Source of the DNA: an uncultured Bacillus sp.
GTDB taxonomy: Bacteria > Bacillota > Bacilli > Bacillales_B > DSM-18226
Reading direction: 5' to 3'
Length of the DNA: 32,429 bases
Assembly: GCF_946478885.1 (NCBI RefSeq)
Contig: NZ_CAMLDX010000034.1
Span: 1-32,429 of the forward strand
Positions 18,874 to 26,180 of the stretch are shown here, in pieces. The position numbers were made by a program, and so were the translations under genes. The notes under the pieces were generated by a model, which searched no databases, had not been told where the DNA came from, and saw only the letters and a list, made by a program, of their open reading frames with translations. Every line of letters begins with the position of its first letter. The first letter of the stretch is position 1.

Positions 18874-18907
18874 GAACCGTACGTACACCTTTCAGCGTAT
18901 ACGGCTC
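18874..18907 (-). ncRNA. Domain V catalytic hairpin of intron 2
   Basis: A 34-nt element reading GAGCCGTATACGC, then a TGAAA loop, then GTACGTACGGTTC. This has the size, internal bulge and closing pairs of bacterial group II domain V, which binds the catalytic metals. Confidence 0.88.
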
Positions 18908-18982
18908 GCCAGTTGACTAATCGGAATTTGCTTCTCATAATAGCATGTATTAATTGGACAACAGCTTTCATGTTATATTTTC

Positions 18983-20566
18983 TCATTTTCTTGTCTTAGG
19001 CAAGTCTTTAAGTTTCACAAAATGATGCAGTTTATCATTTCCATCCTTATCTTTCTCAACTAAGCAGAAAACCCCTTGTTTGTGTCTTCTCAGGCTGAAT
19101 GCAACTTTCTTTGAAGTACTTCTTCGTTTATTAGCCAGTGTTTTAATAAAACTACTTTCGGCTAGATAAAATAACTTATTAAGGTGATGATAGTTACATG
19201 CCAGCTTATAATAGTTCGCAAATCCTCTTAACTCAGTATTATAGGTATAAAGGATTTGTATTTCCGAGCTGTTAAGGAGTTTTGCTCGATGGATAATTTT
19301 AAAATTCTCTAAGTTACCATATCCGTTTTTTCTTGCAAATTCCTTAATTTTCCTGTCAGGAATTTCTAACTTGATAACACCTGATAAAGGTCTCTTTATG
19401 AATGGATGTTGATTAGGTTGATAACCGGCTCCTTTGACATGACCTTCATTCCATCTGCGAAATTGATATCCTAGAAAAGGAATTGGCTGTTCCAGATGAG
19501 CAATCAATGTTGTTTCATCGCAAAGTTCAAGATGAAGTTCCTTTTGAAGAAAGTATCTGATTATCTCCTTCATTTCTGCTGCACTTCGCTTTGATCCGGC
19601 AATCCCAACCACAAAATCACCGGCATAACGGACATATGTCATTCTCTCTCTCTGCCCATTATTGCCCCGCGGATCTACAGAAGGAACTTTTGCTTGTTTC
19701 TCCTTAAGTTCCTGAATATTGAGGATTAATTCCTGCCGACCTTGCCAATACTTATGACCGTTTCTCTCATCTTGACTTTTCACTCTTCGTGATAAATCCC
19801 TGATTTTCGAGTAAAACTTGATATTCCCTTCACTTCCTGCTCTAAAGTTGCCATTATCAAATTCCTTGATTTGCTTTTCCATAAAAAGATCAAACTCATG
19901 AAGATAGATATTGGCTAAAATAGAGGCTATCGCTCCACCTTGCGGTGTACCGCTGAACTTTTCATGAAATGGCCAGTTCTCCATGACACCACTAGTAAGG
20001 GCATTGTGAATAAGAAGCAGAAAACGATGGTCATTGATTTTCTTAGAGATCAGTTTTATTAGGATAGAATGATCAATACAGTCAAAGAAGCCTTTGATGT
20101 CCCCTTTCATACACCAAGTCAGATCTTTCCAGGTGTTTTTGATTTGGAAAAGTGCTGTATGACAGCTTCTACCTTTTCTAAAACCGTGTGAGTAATCTGA
20201 GAATACTGGCTCATATACATTTTCCAATATCATTCGCATAACTTCCTGTACTAGATTATCTTCGACATAAATCCCCAAGAACCTTTTTTTCAAATTCAAT
20301 TTAGGAATGTAGCTCCTTTTTACAGGTGAAAAACGGTATGTTCCAGTTTTTAATTGTTCTATGATGTCTTCAATCCTTTGTAAACTGACACCTATTGTAG
20401 CTGTTCCTTTAGATAGGTTTCCCAGATTTGGAACTAGTTTTGCATTTGCTTTCATCCACAGCTCTTTACTATACATGAGACGATAACAATCTCTTACGAT
20501 ATTTCCTTTTTGAGAAGCAATCCTAATAACGTCTAACTGTCGAAATGGATTAACTGCCATATTCAT
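18983..20566 (-). CDS. Group II intron reverse transcriptase/maturase with altered active site (YAGD)
   Basis: Intron-encoded protein of 527 residues inside intron 2. The RT domain covers about 60-385: RRIED-like entry region, DYSHGFRKGRSCHTAL, the motif A aspartate D156 in KGDIKGFFDCIDH, GTPQGGAIASILANIYL, and the catalytic box at 314-317. That box reads Y-A-G-D instead of Y-A-D-D; the codon GGT (19621-19619) could arise from GAT by one A-to-G change. The maturase (X) domain is at about 425-490 (IQILYTYNTELRGFANYY). The protein ends at HHFVKLKDLPKTRK with no zinc/HNH endonuclease region, which many relatives carry. An ATG at 20560 has better spacing from AAAGGAG than the one at 20566. Splicing help may survive; cDNA synthesis and homing are probably lost. 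Confidence 0.93.
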   Translation of the reverse strand: MNMAVNPFRQLDVIRIASQKGNIVRDCYRLMYSKELWMKANAKLVPNLGNLSKGTATIGVSLQRIEDIIEQLKTGTYRFSPVKRSYIPKLNLKKRFLGIYVEDNLVQEVMRMILENVYEPVFSDYSHGFRKGRSCHTALFQIKNTWKDLTWCMKGDIKGFFDCIDHSILIKLISKKINDHRFLLLIHNALTSGVMENWPFHEKFSGTPQGGAIASILANIYLHEFDLFMEKQIKEFDNGNFRAGSEGNIKFYSKIRDLSRRVKSQDERNGHKYWQGRQELILNIQELKEKQAKVPSVDPRGNNGQRERMTYVRYAGDFVVGIAGSKRSAAEMKEIIRYFLQKELHLELCDETTLIAHLEQPIPFLGYQFRRWNEGHVKGAGYQPNQHPFIKRPLSGVIKLEIPDRKIKEFARKNGYGNLENFKIIHRAKLLNSSEIQILYTYNTELRGFANYYKLACNYHHLNKLFYLAESSFIKTLANKRRSTSKKVAFSLRRHKQGVFCLVEKDKDGNDKLHHFVKLKDLPKTRK

Positions 20567-21134
20567 GACTCCTTTCTAGTTAACGTTAACATCAACCTGT
20601 CTCCCTTCCCCATGCTAAACTCATTACAAGCAAACGTCGGGTATTATGGAGACTCCGTTACCATATGCAATTTTCATAGACCAGTGTCTCATAGCCATTT
20701 GGCATTTGCACTTAGGTAATCCCTGCATTATGACATAATTTTAGATACGTGATGTTTAGGTATCCCTTTCGACGGTTTCCTCACATTGAGGATTGAAGGA
20801 CAAACCTTACTATGGGCAGGAAAGCGGAGATTTCCAGCAGACGTTCAGACGATATGTCTCCCATTTTGTCCTCATTGCCTGTTAGCTATCGTAGACAATG
20901 GCGCACCCATCGCTCATTCGTCTAGAATTCAAGCAGTCTAGCTTTTACCTTGCATCACTTGGTCTGAAGAACTGACTCGACGTTGGATAGCTTTGTCGTC
21001 TTTTCTCCTTTTTCACATCATGCTCTGTTTCCTCGATTGGTTTCCCTTCAAGGTAAGATGCTAACCATAGAAAATTGTAAGGATTTCTAGATTTTCTTAA
21101 AAAATCGCTAAAATTATGCACCTTGCAGGCGCAC

Positions 21135-21197
21135 CCCGCTTGGATGGTTATGCAGGCAGATCACAGAAGCTGCTGACCTGCGGAGGGCTTCTTTATA
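21135..21197 (-). CDS. radC: RadC, exon 2 (63 nt, 21 residues)
   Basis: Encodes YKEALRRSAASVICLHNHPSG, read as two parts: YKEALRRSAAS and VICLHNHPSG. It is bounded exactly by the 3' end of intron 1 and the GTGCG 5' end of intron 2. It carries the two metal-binding histidines (HNH) of the JAMM motif. The 21-codon length keeps frame whether the exon is included or skipped. Confidence 0.92.
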
Positions 21198-21990
21198 GTA
21201 GGGTAAGAATCCGACGCCTTGCTTCGTTTCCTTAAGTAGGTTTCCAAGAACTCCCCTCCAAACCGTACGTACTCCTCTCAGAGTATACGGCTTTCCATTC
21301 ATCCATCTAACTTTCCATTGTCATTTCGTTTTGTGCCTTGGAGGTCAGACTGCTTAATACTACTTTTGATTTCTCAACGGAGCCTTACGCTCCTTCCCAA
21401 TTTCGTATTAAACTAGATAAACTGTTCTCCTTCGCCATGTAATAGGCTTTCCCTATCTCGGACTACTACGAGAACTCCGTTGCCATATCAGATATTCAGC
21501 ATCCTCTTTCTTGCTTTGCAGCTTGAAATTTATCGCCTTATCAGGCATTATGCATAGCTGTATTTACAGCGTTCTGACTTAGGCAATCCCCATTTAGACA
21601 TTTAGAAATATAGCATTTCATCGTTTCGGATGTGACTTTCACTCGTTTCTTCCATATGGAAGATGGACGAAGCAGTATCACTTCATATTTCTCGAAATCT
21701 ATAAGAAATATGCATACTTCGTACAGCGTAAATCGTTACCTCCCGCTGAAGGTCCCCGTGGCCCCCTTGAGCTATCATTCAAGCAATTCAGCCTTCATCC
21801 TTATCTATGAATTTTCATCTCGCCATTCAGTCGTGCCTTGGTAACTAGACAACTTATGGCTTTTCCCAACATGCTACACTCCCCGCTTGGTTTCCCTTAC
21901 GGATAAGTTGGCTGATGATAGGGTGAAAAATTGTGATATTTCCCTACTGCTTTGCTAAAGCAGATTTTCTATATGCCCTTATGGGCGCAC
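21198..21990 (-). mobile_element. Group II intron 1 in radC, ORF-less (793 nt)
   Basis: Inserted between the codons for HPREI and YKEAL of RadC. The 5' end is GTGCGCCCATAAGGGC and the 3' end TTACCCTAC. Domain V is a 34-nt hairpin at 21293-21260, and a candidate branch-point A is at 21204. A candidate EBS1 at 21699-21694 (GATTTC) pairs with the last six exon-1 bases GAAATT, with one G-U, at a similar depth in the intron to the one in intron 2. It shares several blocks with intron 2, for example around 21470-21490 and 21578-21595, but has diverged elsewhere. No reverse transcriptase remnant is seen on either strand, so it would depend on a protein acting in trans. Confidence 0.9.
21260..21293 (-). 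ncRNA. Domain V catalytic hairpin of intron 1
   Basis: A 34-nt element reading AAGCCGTATACTC, then a TGAGA loop, then GTACGTACGGTTT. Same size and CCGTAT/ACGTACGG pairing as the intron 2 domain V, with compensating changes in the distal stem. Confidence 0.85.
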
Positions 21991-22479
21991 AATTTCCCTC
22001 GGGTGAACAATCGAGGCATTGAGGCTCCCAATAAAAATAGTTTGCTTATGAAGAACTTGATTTTTTGTGTTTAAATACAGTGCGACGAAATGTTCTTGAG
22101 TAAGGAACCTCATGTCATTCATGACATATTTGGCACCATCTTCAGGGGAACGGATGACATAGCGGTCATCATAATTGAGGTTGGAAATGCGTCTGCCAAT
22201 CTCTACAGCAGCTAATAATTGAACAGCCTTGGCTGTTCCGATTCCTTTAATTGAGGTAATTTCATTAAGCGTTGCATCCTTTAACAGCCTGAGCCCTTCA
22301 AAATGATTGAGAAGGCGATTTGCCAGCTGCAGGACAGATTCATCCTTCGTTCCCGTCCGCAGCATCAAGGCAATAAGTTCATGATTAGATAAACTTTCCG
22401 GTCCATGCTGGATAAACCGTTCTCGCGGCCGTTCATTCTTTGGAAAATCCCGTATGGTTAATGATTCATTCTGCACCAT
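21991..22479 (-). CDS. radC: RadC (JAMM-domain DNA repair-associated protein), exon 1 (163 residues)
   Basis: Starts MVQNESLTIRDFPKNERPRE at an ATG preceded by GGGAGGAAT. It contains the N-terminal helical and helix-hairpin-helix region (about 30-110, NEITSIKGIGTAKAVQLLAA) and the first part of the JAMM/MPN domain, ending IVHPREI. Joined to exons 2 and 3 it gives a 230-residue protein collinear with B. subtilis RadC (about 231). Without splicing, translation would stop three codons into intron 1 and lose the metal site. The precise role of RadC is uncertain. The gene lies between maf and mreB as in B. subtilis. Confidence 0.95.
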
Positions 22480-22519
22480 TTATTCCTCCCTAATTACAAG
22501 TACGGGAGGTGCAGGAAGA

Positions 22520-23086
22520 TCAAACATGATAGCCTGCTTCAGCTAATTTCCGTATTGTTCTCGCAAGGGGCAAGCCCACAACAGCAAAATAATCTCCTGC
22601 GATTTTTTTTACTAGGAGACTGCCAAAGCCTTGAATTCCATAAGCACCAGCTTTATCAAACGGTTCGCCGGTAGCTATATATCGTTTGATTTCTTCATCT
22701 GTCAACTCCCAAAACACTACATCCGTTCTTTCAAAAAATACGGTTTCATAGTCCGGAGATACAATCGCAACGCCTGTGAATACAGAATGGGTTTTTCCGG
22801 AAAGGTTTTTCAGCATGGAAAATGCCTCCCTCCGGTCTCGCGGTTTTCCTAACACATGGTTGTCTATGGCAACAACAGTGTCAGAACCAATGACAAAAGA
22901 TCCAGGATATTTTGTTGAAACGGCTTTCGCCTTCCTCAGACTAAGCTCTGTTACAATTTGAGCCGGCTCCCAGTACGAAGGATAGCTTTCATCCGCGTCA
23001 CTGCTTACTGTTTGGAAGGATAAATGGAGATTTTCAAGAAGTTCCTTTCGGCGTGGAGATGACGAGGCCAAAATGAGGTTCTGCAT
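22520..23086 (-). CDS. maf: Maf family nucleotide pyrophosphatase
   Basis: The 188 residues show the Maf signature SSSPRRKELLENL, the metal-binding and catalytic segment GSDTVVAIDNHVLGKPRD (about 67-84), and the C-terminal FDKAGAYGIQG and GLPL. In B. subtilis and other bacteria this type hydrolyses dTTP, UTP or modified nucleotides to monophosphates, and has been linked to septum formation. ATG start with AAAGGTG upstream; 40 bases upstream of radC. Confidence 0.95.
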   Translation of the reverse strand: MQNLILASSSPRRKELLENLHLSFQTVSSDADESYPSYWEPAQIVTELSLRKAKAVSTKYPGSFVIGSDTVVAIDNHVLGKPRDRREAFSMLKNLSGKTHSVFTGVAIVSPDYETVFFERTDVVFWELTDEEIKRYIATGEPFDKAGAYGIQGFGSLLVKKIAGDYFAVVGLPLARTIRKLAEAGYHV

Positions 23087-23405
23087 GTTTTCACCTTTCC
23101 TTTAATTGAAGTAGGGAGATACTCTTTTATGTTAACATGATTATATTAGACAAACAATGTAAGTTCTGGTATTTCTTTATAAAATTTACTATTCTAAAAA
23201 GTCCATCCTTTTTACTTTCCAATGGGCAGATTTGCTTGCAGAAAATCTGCAATCTGCCCTCTAAGAGACTTATTTTCCCAGAAGGCAGCCATTTGTGTTA
23301 TCCTGACAAATTTGTAGTCTTTTGTTAAAAAATAATTATATTAAAATACTTTTATATACACTTTATTTCCCGGGAAAATTTTGAATCTACAAATGACTAT
23401 AATCA
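23087..23405 (-). other. spoIIB-maf intergenic region, 319 bases
   Basis: No gene was recognised. It contains a TATAAT on the minus strand at about 23137-23142, a possible -10 for maf without a clear -35, and a hairpin at 23224-23259 described separately. The rest is AT-rich with no recognisable feature. Confidence 0.4.
23224..23259. other. Isolated hairpin between spoIIB and maf
   Basis: An 11-bp inverted repeat with a one-base bulge (GGGCAGATTTGC with GCAATCTGCCC). There is no T run on either side, so it is not a standard terminator. It could be a structural element in the spoIIB 3' end or maf leader. Confidence 0.4.
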
Positions 23406-24518
23406 TTATAATTCGTGATAAACAGCAAAAAATGTCAGTAAATGTTGTTGAATTGCTGTTTCCGTATCGGCATTCGGTTTTTCTATATAATTTTTTAATT
23501 GGGAGTCTCCTTCTTTTAATTCAGAATAGATTTGAAGGACCTGCTTACTATTTATTTTTTCCTTATCTATGGCAGTTAAGTTTTTTTCCAATTGACTCAA
23601 TGCCGATTGTCTTTCCGCTGATAGTTTATCTGTTCCCTTCCGTTCATAAAAGGCCGCTGAAATAGATTGGTACATATCCGGTGCTGCAGCAAGTAGCTTC
23701 CTCTCATCCTCTGCTCCCACAGCTATGTTTTTCCCTCCTACCTTAATTTCCTTTGTGAACGTCTCTATGCCGCCTGCACTTATTTCTTGACTGAGCTTTT
23801 TCGCTTCCTCGGCAGTATTTGCTATCCCCACAAAAACGGCAAACTTTCCGGTCATCCCCAGTTCACTCATGTCCAGCACCTGTGCCGGGATTTCTGTATT
23901 GGTTAACGCTGTTTGCTCCCGCTCTGCTATTTCTCTGGAGGAATAAACTCCAGCCTGTACAACAAATGCTTCCACTTGCTTCAGAGTGAATTTTCTTCCT
24001 TCCTCAGATGCCACTGGAGCGGAAGACTGCTCCTGTCCCGCTACGGTTTCGCCTTTACTGACAGGGGAAGCTTTTTCTTCCGGCAAAACCATGTTCAGCA
24101 TCGTTACCCCGAATATGGTTCCAAGAATAACAGCACACAATACAATCAGAAAAATAGTCGTCAGCCATTTGCGTTTTTCTGGATTCACTTCTCTCTTCTC
24201 TGGATTCATAAAGGGAAACTTGGAGTATTTGTCTTTATTTGAGATTGATTCCTCCTCCCCCTTCTTTTCAGAATGGCATTCATCCTTCAGATCTTCCGGC
24301 AAAATCCATTCAAAGTTTTCCCCTTCATTTACTACTTCATGAGTGGCGGCGGCCTCCCGTTCTGCATAATTAGCTGAAGGGGATTGAAGTTCTACGGAAT
24401 GACTAGACTCTCTTTCCTGTTTGGGTTCTGCTTCCATCTCCTGTTTTTGATTCTTCGTTGGGCGCTCTGTTCCATTTATTTTAATCGTAATGGTATTTCC
24501 ATTTTTCGGCTTGTCCAT
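23406..24518 (-). CDS. spoIIB: SpoIIB, forespore engulfment protein (SPOR domain)
   Basis: Septum-localised protein that helps early engulfment. The 370 residues start with a short positively charged segment (TITIKINGTERPTKNQK), followed by an acidic cytosolic region, one membrane helix (about 118-144), and an extracytoplasmic SPOR domain (about 179-256, FVVQAGVYSSREIAEREQTA). A small tandem NPEKRE/NPEKRK lies before the membrane segment. The divergent sequence but matching architecture and place upstream of maf give the name. Its own promoter must lie in the 54 bases after the pil terminator or upstream of it; none is obvious. Confidence 0.88.
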   Translation of the reverse strand: MDKPKNGNTITIKINGTERPTKNQKQEMEAEPKQERESSHSVELQSPSANYAEREAAATHEVVNEGENFEWILPEDLKDECHSEKKGEEESISNKDKYSKFPFMNPEKREVNPEKRKWLTTIFLIVLCAVILGTIFGVTMLNMVLPEEKASPVSKGETVAGQEQSSAPVASEEGRKFTLKQVEAFVVQAGVYSSREIAEREQTALTNTEIPAQVLDMSELGMTGKFAVFVGIANTAEEAKKLSQEISAGGIETFTKEIKVGGKNIAVGAEDERKLLAAAPDMYQSISAAFYERKGTDKLSAERQSALSQLEKNLTAIDKEKINSKQVLQIYSELKEGDSQLKNYIEKPNADTETAIQQHLLTFFAVYHEL

Positions 24519-24572
24519 TTACCTGCCCCCTCATGGTTACACTGATGGTTTCATCCATCCTAACATAGGAGG

Positions 24573-24607
24573 AAAAAAAAATAACAAGATTTTTGTCATC
24601 TTGTTAT
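24573..24607 (-). terminator. Terminator of the pil operon
   Basis: A perfect 10-bp stem (ataacaagat at 24581-24590 with atcttgttat at 24598-24607) and 7-base loop, followed on the minus strand by eight T's. It lies about 135 bases past the last pil gene. Confidence 0.88.
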
Positions 24608-24741
24608 CCAATGCTTTCGTCAATTTTTTTATCTTGTCCGTAAACTAGGTTTCTGACAAGCTTTATTTCTGTTAAAGTGGTTCATTTCAATCAAGATCAA
24701 CACATAATGATTAAGGTAACCCCTATGTTTCCATCAAATAA

Positions 24742-25524
24742 CTATTTATTGCTGCCTGATGGAAGCTCATTGAATGGATTCTTTTTATCGAAAGCTTCCG
24801 GTGTATCAATTGGCGGCAATTCATTGCGTAAATCCTCTAATTTAGGGAAATAATAGGCAGATATGATCACTTCAAACGTAATTTTATTGCTCTCCTCTTC
24901 AATATCTGTAACCTCTTTCAGCCCCTCAAATGTCAAATGATCCAGCTTTATCTTCCGCTCCAATCCAAGCAGACTATCGAAAAACCTCTCTATCTCAAAA
25001 TATGTATCGGCTTTACCACTGATTGTAAATGGAGTCTCCTTCATTCCGCTCGGTAAGGTCACAGACTGCGGTTGCGTCTCTTCTTCCAACACATCTGTTG
25101 ATTCTTGTTTAGAAGGTTTACTTGACTCGGAGTCGGTCTTTTCACCATTGTCGTTATTTTCCTGTTCCGTACCTTGAATCGTTTCGTCTGTGCCGGTACT
25201 ATTCATAGTGATTGAGGAAATCTCCACATTTGAAACAACTTCAGCCTTTTCAATGTCAAGCATCAACTGTTCGACCAACCGTTTAACAGGAACCTGTTTT
25301 TGCAGTTTCATCGAACTGTTGGCTGTTTCTTTTGCTGTATTAGCCAGCTTATTTTCGACAATCGTTAACTGCTCGCTTTCCATCTTCAATTCAGCTTGCT
25401 TACTTTCCAGTTCATCATGCAGTGGTTTCAGCTTTAGAAAATATCCACCTGCCGCAAGACTAATGATGAGCAGAATCCCAATAATGATGATCAGGAGATT
25501 TCGTTTCGTCATGATTTCACTCAT
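24742..25524 (-). CDS. pilO: PilO-like type IV pilus alignment protein
   Basis: 260 residues: one N-terminal membrane helix (about 9-29), a coiled coil (about 35-75, LHDELESKQAELKMES), and a predicted ferredoxin-like periplasmic-type fold (about 78-106 and 160-240, FTISGKADTYFEIERFFDSL). These are split by a 45-residue linker rich in Asp, Glu, Ser and Thr (about 107-152) that typical PilO proteins lack. Sequence identity to PilO is weak; the call rests on topology and position after pilM and pilN. It overlaps pilN by 4 bases. Confidence 0.75.
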   Translation of the reverse strand: MSEIMTKRNLLIIIIGILLIISLAAGGYFLKLKPLHDELESKQAELKMESEQLTIVENKLANTAKETANSSMKLQKQVPVKRLVEQLMLDIEKAEVVSNVEISSITMNSTGTDETIQGTEQENNDNGEKTDSESSKPSKQESTDVLEEETQPQSVTLPSGMKETPFTISGKADTYFEIERFFDSLLGLERKIKLDHLTFEGLKEVTDIEEESNKITFEVIISAYYFPKLEDLRNELPPIDTPEAFDKKNPFNELPSGSNK

Positions 25525-26180
25525 GATGGTTCATCTCCTTTCTTTTTTTCATCAGCCTTACCTGCGGCTTGTTCAAATGCAGTTAAATTGAGAATAATTT
25601 CATATTGTGCTGAATAACGGGGCAAAAGATTGTTCTCATTCATATACTGAACCGAAGCCGGTTCCTTCTGCTCCCCATCGTTTTTCTCTTCCTCAGCAAA
25701 GTCCTGTTCCACTTTCGCTTCGGATATAACAGCTTCCTCAATCCAATCGTTGGCTAACAGCGTACTCAAATAATAGGCAGCATCCGACTTTGTATCAAAT
25801 TGCACCACTTGATTTATTTTATTGTTTTCATCCATTTCAAACTCTAATATAAAGCCTCTTTCTGGAAGCATTTTTGTCAATTCATCAATCAAATAGACGG
25901 CATCAAATGATTGTGTGTCTGCCCATTGAATCGCCTGCTCCAGTTCCTTTACGGAGGTTGAAGAATTGTATTCCGATAATTGCTGATTTTTCATTTCAAT
26001 TAGATTCAGTGTTGTACTTAATTGCTCTTCCGTTTCCTTCAGTTCTGCCTCTTTTGCCTTCAACTGCCAACCATAAAAAGACAACAACAGAATTAAAAGG
26101 AAAATAAGCAGCGCAATAATAACAAACATCATTCTACTTCGATTATTTTTTTTGGGAAGGAGGTTAATTTCTACTAGCAT
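25521..26180 (-). CDS. pilN: PilN-like type IV pilus assembly protein
   Basis: 219 residues beginning MLVEINLLPKK, the PilN signature that inserts into a groove on PilM. A membrane helix follows (about 17-38), then a coiled coil (about 40-80, KAKEAELKETEEQLSTT) and an extracytoplasmic domain. Its ATG overlaps the pilM stop codon (TAATG), so the two are translationally coupled. Forms the inner-membrane alignment complex with PilM and PilO. Confidence 0.85.
   Translation of the reverse strand: MLVEINLLPKKNNRSRMMFVIIALLIFLLILLLSFYGWQLKAKEAELKETEEQLSTTLNLIEMKNQQLSEYNSSTSVKELEQAIQWADTQSFDAVYLIDELTKMLPERGFILEFEMDENNKINQVVQFDTKSDAAYYLSTLLANDWIEEAVISEAKVEQDFAEEEKNDGEQKEPASVQYMNENNLLPRYSAQYEIILNLTAFEQAAGKADEKKKGDEPS

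Larger units (their letters stand above)
18813..21134 (-). mobile_element. Group II intron 2 in radC, with reverse transcriptase ORF (2322 nt)
   Basis: Inserted between the codons for NHPSG and DPSPS of RadC. The 5' end GTGCGCCTGCAAGG fits the group II GUGYG rule, and the 3' end is CCTACCCTAC. Domain V is a 34-nt hairpin at 18907-18874 beginning GAGCCGTATACG; domain VI follows, with a candidate branch-point A at 18819, 7 nt from the 3' end. A candidate EBS1 at 20828-20822 (TCCGCTT) can pair with the last seven exon-2 bases AAGCGGG, with one G-U. The remaining RNA domains lie at 20567-21134. The class cannot be fixed by eye, but the 5' sequence resembles Ll.LtrB-type introns. Confidence 0.92.

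Noticed and set aside
21114..21302. 62-codon open frame on the minus strand spanning the end of intron 1, exon 2 and the start of intron 2
   Set aside because: It begins inside the domain V RNA and ends in intron 2; only the 21 exon-2 codons resemble a protein. It is an accident of the in-frame intron boundaries.
21632..21844. Plus-strand 70-codon frame within intron 1
   Set aside because: It lies opposite domain I RNA, has no ribosome site and no recognisable protein similarity.
18672..22479. radC as a pseudogene broken by insertions
   Set aside because: All three exons are intact, in phase and conserved with no stop or frameshift, and both introns have the ends and domain V needed for splicing.
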